Of a stretch of DNA of 64,000 nucleotides, positions 50,901 to 61,349 are shown piece by piece. The notes under the pieces were generated by a model, which saw only the letters and a list, made by a program, of their open reading frames with translations, made no database searches and had not been told where the DNA came from. The stretch is from Notospermus geniculatus (taxonomy: Eukaryota; Nemertea; Pilidiophora; Heteronemertea; Lineidae). Each line of letters opens with the position of its first letter. Within the stretch, counting starts at the first letter, position 1. Where the stretch lies: NCBI GenBank assembly GCA_002633025.1, contig NMRB01000151.1:18557-82556 (forward strand). Reading direction: 5' to 3'. A program made the translations under genes and the position numbers.

Positions 50901-53900
50901 ACGCACAAAGCGTGTCACTGCAGGAGATGCAGGTTCGCATCGCGTTGGCGATTCTCCACGGTGATCTCTTGCTGGCTAAAATGGGAACAGCACCGGCGGG
51001 GTTCATTTCTATCGAAGCTGTTGAACATGACGTTCGTAAACCATCTTTGTCATACTCTTTGTAGACACAGAATCGTGTGCTTAAAAGTTGAATGGCTTCT
51101 CAGGAAAGTCTGACAAAATCGCCCAGATTACCTGAGATTGTCAGAGTTGTCAATTATGGCATAGGTGGAACCCTTACCTCGATCCACCTCACTGCAACCA
51201 CCATGAACCTCCATCCTGGCCTTTTCGACCTGTATACGCCCCAAAACCTATCTAATTCTGCGCTTCATACCGTCAATGCCAGGCTGATGAAATCAGCATG
51301 TCCAACACGTCAGGTTGATTTTACCAGTTGCCGTATTGATGAGAGTGTGACAGGAATTCTCCGATTACACTGTCATTCTATGTTCTCATCAGAGAAGTGC
51401 CCAGCAATTGCATTGAATGATGACCATTGGGCGAGAAGGCAATCACATATTGGGCCTGCTTTTTTTGTTTTGGAAAGCAGCACAATGGCCTCTCCGTCAG
51501 GTTATCGGTTTGCTGTCGGTGTCACCCCAAAGCAGAGGAGGGCAAAAAAGAAAAGTCATCCTGTGGAGGCACTGCAGTGGAACAGACAGGAGATTCACTG
51601 TTGATTGACCAGTGTTCGCANNNNNNNNNNNNNNNNNNNNNNNNNNNNNNNNNNNNNNNNNNNNNNNNNNNNNNNNNNNNNNNNNNNNNNNNNNNNNNNN
51701 NNNNNNNNNNNNNNNNNNNNNNNNNNNNNNNNNNNNNNATCTATATTATAATTGACGGTGGCGCTTTAACTTCGAACACGAACTCCTCCGTGGTTTCTGA
51801 TCGAAATGGCACCATTTTCACAGGAAGTGTTGAAAATGACATGGGGGTGGCCCTTAAGCGGGTGGCATTACATTTTTTTACCCTTAAGCGAATAAAATGC
51901 AGGAAGAAACTTCCAATGATTTGCAATGCCCACTAGCCTGGTTTCGCTGGCCACCGTGTAGATGGCGCTGCGTACGCAACACCATCTACACGGTGGCCGA
52001 CGGAACCAGGTATAATGCATTGTCTTCAACCAGGCAGGGTGATCAGAAAATAGGAACTTCAACACATAAAACTGCTGCCATCTGCTTCCCATAGGCCTAG
52101 ATTATTGTCGGAGGTGTTGGCCGCCACTAAACATTTTCCTCCCACACAGAGACGTACAGCAAAATGCCATCCTCTGGCCACATGCATCCTGTGAATGTGC
52201 TCGCCACGGGTACCATGCTAGTTATGATGATTATCAGTAATCACTATCCACTATCAGCTATCACGTGGGGAGGCACCTGTAGGCCCAACGCCAAAAAGGA
52301 TTGGGTGATCTCCAAATTTATGCTTCTCCTTCATGCTCTTGCACTGAAAACAAATGCCGTGGGTTTGAATCCTGCTGTCGGCCCCTTCCTCGAAGAAAGA
52401 GGGGAGGAGCGGCACAGTCGACTCCGAACGCAGTAATCAGCACCGCCGCCATTCCGCTCCCTTGCGAGATACCATGATACGAGATGGAGCCGACTGGTGG
52501 CGGTTGATCACAAAAAGCATTGAAGGAGCGAAAACAGATTATAAGCCTTGAAGGATGAATTTTTTCGTGACAGAGAAAAAGCACTGTTTCTACAGCGTTG
52601 GAGCAAAGTTCAGGACAGTGCGACGTTAGTCAACGTTTCTTTCGAGGAGGTTTGATAATACATGTACATGTACGTGTTTACATTGGGATATCAACATTTT
52701 GCGTCCGGAAAGCTTCAGGCAGAATGATGCCAAGTCATATACATGTATGATAAAACGTTTTAATACAAAACACCTTTGTATAATCGGTCTGTTCAAAAAG
52801 CGTTGCTTCCTGGCAAAAAGACGCAATGCCTGCGGTCATTGTTTCAATGGATTCGGATGTCACGAGTGCATGGTTAGGCGTTAGTTTTGTCCAACAACGG
52901 TATGTTTTTCGTAACCGCAAATAATCCTGCACTGCTGACTTGTTTCCCCTTATCTATTTCGGCCCAAACAACCTTCAGTTTTGATTCAGAACACCAACGA
53001 GTCTGACTGCCATGGTGACTGACTGCCCCCTTTATTCCCCGTGGTTTTGTCTTCTTGTGTCTCATTCTCTTCCTCGTTTCTTTTTTTTTGCACTTGTTCA
53101 ACTGCTTTGTACTCAAAGTGCTCGGCCCTTGTATAACAATATGAGTATACTCATATTGTTATCTTGTCTTTGAGAATAAATGAAATGAAATGAAAACAGG
53201 AGGTGTAAGATATATAGACCTAGGTGAGCTAGGTTGTTATGTAAGAACATCCCATTTAACTAGCATACCCATTCATAAGATTGTCACAAGTGTGAAGGCT
53301 GATTGCAACCCCAGAGGGGACGGGAGATGATCCGGACCTGCCAAGAAAGGGCCCATTTTACACGTAATTGGCCTTCGAAGGTCTCATGATGGCCCTGCAA
53401 TGAACCGGTGATACTGAAGGCAGTTCTAAAGCAGCCGTCGGCGGTGTACGTACATAATAACAGGTACAGTGCACCGATTATATTTGAGATGATTCAATAA
53501 CCATTATTGGTATTACAAGGATGGTCTCCGCCGAGGGCGTCGTGATCATGAATTGCTGATGAAAGAGGTATGAATGAGATGCCGCAGGTTTGCGACGAAG
53601 ACGTCTGGCAGGTGAATGTCGCTGATCGGTTGATGCCGACACTCTGAGGGCGGGTATCTCGTAGCCTCCGGATAGGTAGGGAACGGTGAAGCCAATGATA
53701 ATAGGGAGTTTGAGATCAGCAACTTATCACGAATCCTTATACGTATACGGATCGAAATGTACACAAAATTTGTCCTCGTTGTACAGAAATCTATCCGTAT
53801 ACGTATAAGGATCCGTGATAAGTCGCTGATCTCAAACTCCCTAATGTCAATCCAAAGGCTGCTAATGGACGGCGACCTTCGTGACCGACCGGGACCAAGG

Positions 53901-56900
53901 TAAAGGACTGTCAGTGAGAGTATACAGGAACATTGATGCTTCCTGATCAGTGGAAATGATCCAACCACATGCCAAGCTGCCGAAGAAGCGTCTTCTTCTC
54001 TTGTTGTGGTCAATCCGATGGCCAACCTCATTCGGTTTCAGATTCCGACGGGTTGCTGCTAATAAAGCAGCTAGCTCCTCAAGGCAGGGGCGCTACTCCC
54101 TGTGCAATTTCCTCCGCACGGTGACGCCAGGCTTACACCTTTGCCACCAAGCACCCTCATCACCCTGCGCTTTAGCGCAGGTCATATTTATAACGTTTAA
54201 AATCACTTTAATTTTCGTCAAATTAACTTGATAACTTAAAACATGTCTATTTAGAAAAGAATTTTGGTCAGAACCAATATATTTTGCAATTTATCGCGTT
54301 CTAAATGGCGCACTATTTTTCCGTGCAAGGGCACTACATGGCNTTTGTTACACCATGGCCCGTATGCATAAAGGTGGAATAAACTTATTCCAGGTATAAC
54401 TTCACGCTTTAACGTTCAGGAGGAAATAATACAGTAGACAGGTTTTCCGAATTACCCAAAGAAAAATTCCAGGCCAGGGCGTGTAGCCCCAGTGGCGTAG
54501 TGGTTAGAGCGTTGGTCCAGATTATGCATGTTGGTGGGCCCTGGATCGAATCTGCCTGCCGGTATTATTCACTCTTTACTGCGTGCCTTTTTATACTTTT
54601 TTCCTTCATCTTCCAACGCTTTTTTTGTCACTTTTTCAGTCTAAATCAGTCGGTTTAATAATTTTTTGCCGTCATGGAAACACATTAATCTATTTCGTTG
54701 GAATATGGAGAACTAAACGCGTTTAGATGTTTAAAATATGTTGCATATTCCCGTTTAGTTTCGTGTTCAGACTTTAAACATTTTAGATTTACAGTGTGGT
54801 GACTGACTGCCCCCTTTATTCCCCGTGGTTTTGTCTTCTTGTGTCTCATTCTCTTCCTCGTTTCTTTTTTTTGCACTTGTTCAACTGCTTTGTAGTCAAA
54901 GTGCTCGGCCCTTGTATAACAATATGAGTATACTCATATTGTTATCTTGTCTTTGAGAATAAATGAAATGAAATGAAAACAGGAGTGAAGGCTGTGTGAA
55001 GGCTGATTGCAACCCCAGAGGGACGGGAGATGATCCATCAGCCAGACCTGCCAAGAAAGGGCACATTTCACACGTAATTGGCCTTCGAGGGTCTCATGAT
55101 GGCCCTGCAATGAACCGGTGATACTGAAGGCAGTTCTAAAGCAGCCGTCGGCGGTGTACGTACATAATAACAGGTACAGTGCACCGATTATATTTGAGAT
55201 GATTCAATAACCATTATTGGTATTACAAGGATAGTCTCCGCCGAGGGCGTCGTGATCATGAATTGCTGATGAAAGAGGTATGAATGAGATGCCGCAGGTT
55301 TGCGACGAAGACGTCCGTGAACCGTCTGGCAGGTGAATGTCGCTGATCGGTTGATGCCGACACTCTGAGGGCGGGTATCTCGTATAGCCTCCGGATAGGT
55401 AGGGAACGGTGAAGCCAGTGATAATAGGGAGTTTGAGATCAGCAACTTATCACGAATCCTTATACGTATACGGATCGAAATGTACACAAAATTTGTCCTC
55501 GTTGTACAGAAATCTAGTATCCGTATACGTATAAGGATCCGTGATAAGTCGCTGATCTCAACCTCCCTAATGTCAATCCAAAGGCTGCTAATGGACGGCG
55601 ACCTTCGTGACCGACCGGGACCAAGGTAAAGGACTGTCAGTGAGAGTATACACTCAGGAACATTGATGATTCCTGATCACTGGAAATGATCCAACCACAT
55701 GCCAAGGCTGCCGAAGAAGCGTCTTCTTCTCTTGTTGTGGTCAATCCGATGGCCAACCTCATTCGGTTTCAGATTCCGACGGGTTGCTGCTCAATAAAGC
55801 AGTAGCTCCTCAAGGCAGGGGCGCTACTCCCTGTGCTGCACAGTGGAGATCATCATGTTGAGAGGTGGCACTGGCAGCAGAGTACCTGTAGCTTCCCGAG
55901 CTTCTGCCAGGCTCGAGATCTCATTGCAATGAGAGCCAAGATGGAAGTCGGCCAACCTGAAAGAACACGACCACGACCGAGGGAGTGTTGGTTCAGCGAT
56001 ACGCTGAGTGGATTTCACTCGAGTCAAACATGACGAAGGACGAAGGGCCTGATGTAAATTTCAAGTTTCGCCGTCGACCGCTGTGTTATTCAAGTGGACG
56101 CATCACTCATCTTGACCAATCATCAGCGAACCATTCGGAAAGGTCTATCAGTGACCTCATCAACGTCCATCAGATACCAACGACCCCAGGCCACACCCCA
56201 AGCTCTATTCCATTCCATCCAATTAACAGAAATTGTCGCTAACTCACATCGCAGTAGATCACAGCTACAGCTAATTCCAACATGCCCAGGTTAATTACAT
56301 CTCCGCCGTAAGATATTTGTCAATTTCCCCGGCTGACCTAAAGTCTAGATTAACTATATAGCTAAGTGCAGTTTGTTCTTCAGCCACCAGTTCCAAGCAT
56401 AGTTGGAAAGCCAGCGATTTTTTAACCAAATCCGCATCTCCAGACGATACCAGTACCTTGCCTCAGTCAAGGATGAATCGTACGTGACACCACCGATCAC
56501 ACGTGCTATGCGAACACGGTACGCAAAACTTGCTTCATCCCTGTCCAGGTCATCAGTATTCATGTATTCATTGAAGAAATAACGCTCGGATCCCCTCCAT
56601 CTGATTGGGGCTCACACAAACGGCCGTTACAGAATTAGAAACAAATGCTTACCATCGAAATTTCTTCCGGTTTTTAACTTAATTTTCGGTGTGAATAGGT
56701 GAAAATTTCAACACGCCGGTGGAATAAGCAATGCCCAACTACGTCCATTGTGTTAATAAAAGCCGGGTTTTTTTGTTTTCAACCAATCAACGGCAGAGTA
56801 GACGAAATGTTTCAATAAAGAGTTGTTTACCAATCACAGCCTTCGCTGGCACGTTTCCGGTAAATGAATGACCAATCAAATGCTTTAATATCGATAAGTG

Positions 56901-58748
56901 AGTAATCAAAGCAGTTTGAAGAACCTTCCGTCAAACTACCGCCAGCCTGGAGATGAGACACTTCGGAAGTCATCAACTCAGGAGGCAAAAATGGAAAGAA
57001 CGATTTCGTTGCGGTTGTGGACAACAAGGCGAAGCAATCGAGTTCAGGGCTGGTGCACAAAATAGTCCGCGCTGACTGATGGAGAGAGCTTTCCTATCAG
57101 AGAACTCGCAGGATTTTCCTGAGATGAATTCTTCGCAAATCCGGTATTTGTGTGATTGGAAAACCAAAGAAGAACGGGCGAAAAGAAGAAATCAGTGGTT
57201 GTAGGATGAAATAGCAAGGGCAATTAATTAGCAACAAGGTCAAGTCAGAACTCACGCCGTAATTACAGATGACATCAGGATAGTTTTCTCATTGCCAATC
57301 TGGTACCTTCAGGAAAGCAAACGAGGATGTGATGGAAAAAAGGGAAAAGAGATTGATTCTCCACGGGAAGTGACGAGNAAAAAAAACGAAAATTCTGAAA
57401 TGACCTTGACTTTATCCAATGACCTTGATCTTTTTATTTATTGGCAACATGCCAAGAAGTTAGCGCGCATAATATGAGATATGGCTTCACCTTTAAACTG
57501 AAACATTAGCACACCTGAGTAAAAAATATTCGGCATTAAACAAATTTCACGGTTTTTACTTCCCGTTGCCATGGAAACCGAAATAACTAAGATTGCCCAA
57601 GGATGCCAATGTGTCATCAGGCAGATTCTAAAACTACATATTGAACTGTCTTAAATCAAACAAAAAAATCTTCTATAGACCACATTGCACGGTTCAATCC
57701 ATCTGCTGCCGGACTATCAGGGAAGCAGCTACCGATATTGTGGCCGATATCGGTCCCCTTTTTTTACATCCGCGAGCAAAATAAACTGAGGTCCTCCCAA
57801 TACTACTCAATTGATGGACAGTAAAAACTTGCCAGAAGTTCCGAGGTAAACAAAACAAATGGAAAACAAATGTTTAATAATTCATGTAAATTATTCTTTT
57901 TCGGTTTTTTGCTCCAATATTCCATTTTCATTGAACATGTAAACAAATAAATGTCGTGCTTTAACCGCTCCGCCAAATTGATCTCCGTTGAAATAAGCAG
58001 ACGATATTTGTTGACATTGATTGGAAACATGTCGGCTGGCTGAATATGTTTGATCTGTTTGTAACGAGTAGCCATGTCCGATATCACAAAATAATACACC
58101 GATATGTATGGCCAGTTTGATATCTTTATCGTTCTTCGATAGCCTATCAGGCTGATTATTGCAACCCAGAGTGGCAAGAAACTTCGGCCCGATGTCAGCT
58201 CAAAGTCAAACATATGCTCTTTCCGGCCAAATGAATGTTTTGAAAACTTACAAAGACCCCTGCCATCTTGGATTTCTTGCAAACTACACATGCGCAGTTC
58301 CATCTGGTGGCAAATTCGTACCTCCCGACCAATCATATGCTTTGGTTTGCCTACCAGATAAGTGCGCGCGCACAAAATCTTCGTAGAAACCAAGATGGCG
58401 GGGCCGTCGAAACGATGAATACTCGTTATTGAATTTCACATCAAGTAAATGATCAAAATGTTTCCTCCAACAATGCTTTCGTCACTTACAACCAGTTCTT
58501 CCTTTGTTTCTTTCAGATTGTTTCGCTCACGAGCCGACCTGAAGAATTTGTTCAAGGGGTTCAGCGAGCTGGAGGGTGAAGATGAACTGAGAGAGAGTAA
58601 CGCACTTGAGGCCCATGCCACATTGGTTATGGGAGTTTTCGACGAAGCCATCCAGAATATTGAAAAAGTAGACTATGTATTTCAGTTATTGGAAAAAGTA
58701 GGAAGGTCACATCAAAGGTTTCCTATGTTCACGGGGGATTTATTTTGG
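35969..58748 (+). CDS. Globin X-like N-acylated globin, exons 1 and 2 (3' end outside window)
   Basis: Predicted haem protein, probably membrane-anchored. Exon 1, 35969-36189, starts at a Kozak-like CACCATGG and encodes MGCYQGKAIAV, a basic linker, then helix A/B (LNARQVFKLQKSWKAIKRNM, AGIEMFL). MGC is the Gly2/Cys3 myristoyl-palmitoyl signal known from globin X. Exon 2, 58517-58748, gives LFRSRADLKNLF, a distal-histidine region ALEAHATLVM (E7) and the proximal-histidine region LEKVGRSHQRF (F8). The 151 residues join in frame. Intron phases (2 after helix B, 0 before helix G) match the ancient B12.2 and G7.0 globin introns. The final G-H exon was not seen before 64000. Globins usually have much shorter introns; this one is 22.3 kb, inflated somewhat by haplotype duplication, and contains a GPCR gene. 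Confidence 0.88.
36303..37081 (+). repeat. Near-identical direct copy of 37296-38076
   Basis: The blocks lie either side of a single N at 37295. They diverge after the shared word TCCATTCCAGGGGCC, where the left copy continues into a GGGGCCATATGCATAAAA-type MITE fragment and the right copy into a different MITE. They lie in the globin intron. Confidence 0.88.
37178..37294. mobile_element. Foldback fragment ending at an N
   Basis: AAATCTGACTAACTGCACAC and GGCTCGGGGC in the left arm are answered by GCCCCGAGCC and GTGTGCAGTTAGTCAGATTT in the right arm. The assembly breaks exactly at the end of the right arm (N at 37295), so hairpin-induced assembly failure is likely. Confidence 0.75.
38070..38179. 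mobile_element. Hairpin MITE, 110 bp
   Basis: A near-complete palindrome: GGGGCCTGTTTCATAAAGTG at the left, the complement at the right with one mismatch, and an inner arm GCTAATGGTACC. No coding capacity. Confidence 0.8.
38228..38470. repeat. Degenerate repeat rich in CCAATCA
   Basis: A motif resembling CCAATCAGAGCGCTTGTACT recurs five to six times at roughly 50-bp spacing. The repeated CCAAT words could be NF-Y sites, but divergence and the intronic place make a decayed minisatellite as likely. Confidence 0.55.
38471..42074. other. Globin intron, no gene recognised
   Basis: Mostly single-copy-looking intron sequence. A two-copy direct repeat of about 120 bp (39278-39475, containing GTGTTTACTGGC and CCTTGACC) is the only structure I noticed. 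Short open frames on both strands look spurious. Confidence 0.45.
42075..42285. repeat. Minisatellite, about 36-bp unit, six copies
   Basis: The unit is GTAGAAGTAAGAACTCAAC plus C-TTGACCGAGGCA with small length changes. It is located in the globin intron. Confidence 0.85.
43959..44014. repeat. Perfect spacerless 56-bp palindrome
   Basis: Each arm is 28 bases, GAAAAAACGAAGTATGAAAA followed by GCTTCATG, and the second half is the exact complement with no spacer (centre ATGCAT). No flanking duplication is obvious. It lies about 570 bp downstream of the GPCR stop codon. Confidence 0.9.
44580..48191 (-). CDS. Rhodopsin-class (class A) G protein-coupled receptor, peptide-receptor-like
   Basis: Predicted plasma-membrane receptor of 338 residues. 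Exons (minus): 47912-48191 (ATG at 48191), 46128-46370 and 44580-45073, in frame with both introns in phase 1. Seven membrane segments can be placed: TM1 with GNVLS, TM2 with LALADC, TM3 ending TIDRLIVV in place of DRY, TM4 TMTLTFILICGLNLYIF, TM5 VLPFCIIVFCNVWIIIV, TM6 FVSVAYVLTSIPYRLYDVL and TM7 NYGINFYLYCIGG, a variant of NPxxY. TM7 wording resembles invertebrate peptide receptors; the ligand cannot be told. Intron 1 appears to use a GC donor. Exon 2 and part of intron 1 occur again at 47015-47912 because of the haplotype joint at 47014; the start of that second copy lacks the exon end. The whole gene lies inside the globin intron on the other strand. Confidence 0.85.
45899..46117. mobile_element. 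Two tandem hairpin MITEs next to a splice donor
   Basis: 45899-46008 and 46011-46117 are two palindromes of the same family as 17815-17952 (ends GGCCCATATTCATAAA, interior GTGTGACACTT). The second ends only 11 bases from the donor of GPCR exon 2 at 46128, within the intron. Confidence 0.8.
46133..47013 (+). repeat. Near-identical direct copy of 47015-47912
   Basis: These flank a single N at 47014. Both contain GPCR exon 2 and intron 1 sequence; in the left copy exon 2 is complete, in the right one the donor side is cut. Differences include GNF versus GYF in the coding part and small indels. It should not be counted as exon duplication. Confidence 0.9.
48192..51091. other. Globin intron and GPCR 5' flank, no gene recognised
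   Basis: The upstream side of the GPCR. About 49563-49780 holds loose repeats of a segment with GGCGAG-GACC-ATCTCC. Several short open frames exist on both strands without recognisable motifs. Confidence 0.4.
51092..51604 (+). CDS. Unrecognised open frame of 170 residues
   Basis: ATG to TGA without interruption, starting MASQESLTKSPRLPEIVR. No membrane segment, repeat or family motif is recognised. It is close to the length expected by chance in a 64-kb window and lies next to an assembly gap. It may be a chance frame, or part of a retroposed gene. Confidence 0.15.
   Translation: MASQESLTKSPRLPEIVRVVNYGIGGTLTSIHLTATTMNLHPGLFDLYTPQNLSNSALHTVNARLMKSACPTRQVDFTSCRIDESVTGILRLHCHSMFSSEKCPAIALNDDHWARRQSHIGPAFFVLESSTMASPSGYRFAVGVTPKQRRAKKKSHPVEALQWNRQEIHC
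51621..51738. other. Assembly gap (118 N)
   Basis: Run of N in the globin intron. The flanks do not obviously match each other, unlike the other joints. Confidence 0.98.
51937..52010. mobile_element. Short hairpin element, 74 bp
   Basis: Arms CCTGGTTTCGCTGGCCACCG and its near complement, with inner arm TGTAGATGG, close on GCGTACGC. Probably a very small MITE. Confidence 0.65.
53014..53195 (+). mobile_element. 3' end of a non-LTR retrotransposon or SINE
   Basis: Ends in GAATAAATGAAATGAAATGA, a short repeated tail, preceded by a hairpin CAATATGAGTATACTCATATTG. The same stretch occurs at 54798-54980 as part of the repeated block. Confidence 0.6.
53702..53843. mobile_element. Hairpin MITE (second copy 55425-55569)
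   Basis: Arms TAGGGAGTTTGAGATCAGC and CACG-ATCCTTATACGTATAC pair across about 142 bp. The copy at 55425-55569 belongs to the duplicated block. Confidence 0.75.
54485..54566 (+). mobile_element. tRNA-like SINE head
   Basis: Box A-like TGGCGTAGTGGTTAGAGC (54493-54510) and box B-like GGATCGAATCT (54543-54553). It is followed by T-rich sequence without a clear end. A different subfamily from 8475-8714. Confidence 0.65.
56354..56630 (-). CDS. Unrecognised Trp/Tyr-rich frame, possible terminal exon
   Basis: On the minus strand a frame is open from about 56630 to a TAG at 56354. It reads through RYFFNEYMNTDDLDRDEASF and ends with unusually many aromatic and basic residues (ARYWYRLEMRIWLKNRW, AWNWWLKNKLH). 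A possible acceptor (TGTGTGAG) precedes it. No family recognised; chance is quite possible. Confidence 0.2.
56631..58516. other. Globin intron, no gene recognised
   Basis: Contains a single N at 57378 and a 196-codon open frame on the minus strand (57803-58393) that lacks recognisable motifs. CCAAT words recur near 56780-56880. Confidence 0.4.
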
Positions 58749-59006
58749 GTAAGTAATGACGAACTTTATCGTGCCTGAAAGCGGATGTCCTCCATTCGGT
58801 GACTCATTACGCCACATGAATAGGCCTATCCCTTTCACAAGCGAAGCATGATCTAGGTCCAACACGCATGCGCGCGAACCGGCCTCGACCAATCACTTGT
58901 CAGTTAGACAATATCCTGCACCTTTCATGAAATCCAATGACGTGTATGTTGACGGCGAGCGAAACATTTCGATTGGTTTAATATAGGGTCTGATTCATTT
59001 TATATT

Positions 59007-61349
59007 TTATTCCTCTGGGCGCCTCGTCCGTGTCACCGCAATGACGTCACAATCTCGCCGTTTCCTGCGCCGACAAACAAGCTTCCTCATCTTGCTCGCT
59101 GCTGTCAGCGCCACCCCAACACAACATAACTTGTGGATGATACCACCGAATTCAGTCATGGCTGATTGTTTATTCGACATCACAGCGATGAGAAAATTGA
59201 TCAGGAGTATGGTGACGATCATGATGAAGGCGACGTGGAGTAGTCCTATAATGTAACTAGTTTGTAACTCAAATTTGCGCAGATCTACCATGTTCAGGAT
59301 AATCAAGAAGGTGGAGTACATACCGTTAAGGTTATCCTTAAATTCTCTCTTGGTGCAGTTTAATTTCAGTATACTTGTCAGTGTCAATGCAAAGGAGATA
59401 AAAATCAGTATCAAAACCAGTAAGAACTGGGCAAGAGCCGTCATCATCCTCTGAAATCCTATGACAAACCCCCCTATCCCGGGCAGCAACTGGATGAAGT
59501 ATAAGAAGGACCAAAACGACAGGACCTTTGCAACGGCGTAAGAAACAGAGGCAATGTGTACCAGAAACTTAGCATGGTAGAGTTCCAAACCACTCTTTCC
59601 TCCAAAGAATATGTTCAGTACCACAGCGGTTGACAAGAAGATGACGTAACCGGCTGCCATGGTGAAGTGCGTGATCCGAAAGAACTTCGTATCGATGACT
59701 CGGCTTCCGGATCCTTCCGAATAATTCCTCAGTTATGAAGTCTGAAGTTTTCTCGAGATGAGAATACACAGATCGACCGTGTCAATTATGAGTGTCAGGG
59801 TTGCCATACACATGACTGGCAGATTTGAAAATATCACTGAATATGGATCTAAAGACCGGGGTCCCTGAATGACTCCACGTAAAAAACTGACCAGGCAACT
59901 AACTGTTGCTGTATCGACTCCTCGATCAACAAACTCAGGGAACTTCTTGATTTCAGTTATTATGGACGTTAGCTCGGTAGTATTTTCCTTGTGAATAAAA
60001 TCCAGGCTCACATCCTTCGTCGCCAAAATGTAGTCAATGAACGCGAACAGGGAGTCGGATAATGTCACAGGAGAATAAACTAAACCCAAGAAGAGTGCGC
60101 GATAGAGGAACCAGAGAATGATAAAGGGCACGCTTGATCTGAAGACAGTCCGGCGCCAGGCCATGATCAGGGGGTGGTCCATCAGACCGCTGTCGCGGAG
60201 TTTCGGCAGGCGAGTCTCCCGAATCCGAACTAAATCAAGTAACGGTGCCTTGTCACGCCGCGGCCCTGTGGCGTAGTATTCTGACACATTGTATTCGATG
60301 TGTAAGTGTGGCCCAAACTCTTCCACCTTCATCTTGTACACGTTTTCTGTTTCCAGAATCCTCATCGTCAGTTTGTACTGGCCGAGTTTCGTGGCGAGTT
60401 CCAGCGGTCTGAAGCCTCCATCAGTTTCTGTGTGGAGAAGCGATAGCCTTTGTTCAGCGCCTTTGTAACATTTCATCAACTGAGCGTACAGTGAGACGTA
60501 AACATCCTCTTGACGAATGTGCATGTGGCTTCCGAGGATCATAGCGTGTACAATGTTATGAAGGCCATTTTCCTCCATCTCAATGATTTCTCTGCTCGGA
60601 GAACACTTCACAAGGAACAATAACACCTCCCTTGCTCCAAAAAAGGCGGCAAGCAACGGAACTCGCTTGAAATACGTTCTCCTCACAAGCTCAGCGCCGT
60701 GCTCAGAACATCTGGCAGAGAACTTGAAGTTTTCAAATCCTCCTACGAGACACAAGTGGAAATACGCCTTTGCCTTTTCTGTGAGATTTTCGTAAACAAA
60801 TTTCATCGACTGCACATCGTCCTGACAGATTATGTCCAAAAATCGTGACTTGTTTTCTCCAGTAAGGACTGTTGCCTCCGACGAACTGTTCATGGCGTTC
60901 ACGATGTCAACAAGTGGGCACAAGTCGGTAGTTGTTTCAGAATTTCCATATCCAGAATCGTCATTATTTGCTTGTTGAGGCAGCTTTCCATTTTGGACAG
61001 GCAAGTCATCGTGAACACTCCCAGAAGTCGCTGCTCCCGCCACCCATAGCTGATCGTTCGCTGTCACCTGCTCTGAAGATGTCGTCTGCTCCAAATCGTT
61101 CGAGTTATCCTCCTCTGCCTTTATGGACGATGTATTCGAAGCATCATCAGTACAATCGTCCACTGTTATGATAACAGGAGAACTACTTTTTCCCTTGGAA
61201 CTCTCAGAACCTGAATTTGATTGGTCTCCAGCGATCGTCGACGCATCCACCTTGTCCTCAGTACGTGACGTCACCTCCACATCGGTGATCTTACCTTTCT
61301 GCCGTTTCGACTGGCTCTTACTCTTTGCTGTGGTGTTGGAACCCTTCAT
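59007..61349 (-). CDS. TRP-like cation channel, single exon, interrupted by one in-frame TAA
   Basis: Predicted ankyrin-type TRP channel, nearest in feel to TRPV. From ATG 61349 one frame runs to 59007: 538 codons, a TAA at 59733-59735, then 241 codons to the final TAA. Residues 1-160 are acidic, Ser/Thr-rich and disordered-looking. Ankyrin-like units follow (ENGLHNIVHAMIL; GGFRPLELATKLGQYKLTMR). S1 is near VPFIILWFLYRALFLGLVY and S2 near MATLTLIIDTVDLCILI. After the stop come S3 (MAAGYVIFLSTAVVLNIFF), S4-S5, a pore segment NGMYSTFLIILNMVD and S6 (FIMIVTILLINFLIAVM), then a basic tail. The stop lies in the S2-S3 loop and both sides keep the frame. It could be a recent null allele, a sequencing error, or readthrough. 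AATAAA overlaps the final stop codon. Confidence 0.8.

Larger units (their letters stand above)
53014..54105 (+). repeat. Near-identical direct copy of 54798-55836
   Basis: Block of about 1.05 kb present twice. Unlike the other pairs it does not abut its N (54343): 237 bases lie between the left copy and the N, and 454 between the N and the right copy, including a SINE. It is either a haplotype joint with extra insertions or a genuine local duplication. Confidence 0.85.

Noticed and set aside
57803-58393. 196-residue minus-strand frame
   Set aside because: No motif, domain-like pattern or splice context; composition looks like AT-rich intron.
59569-59769. Frameshift explaining the break in the TRP channel
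   Set aside because: The two long open parts are in the same frame (offset divisible by three); only a TAA separates them.
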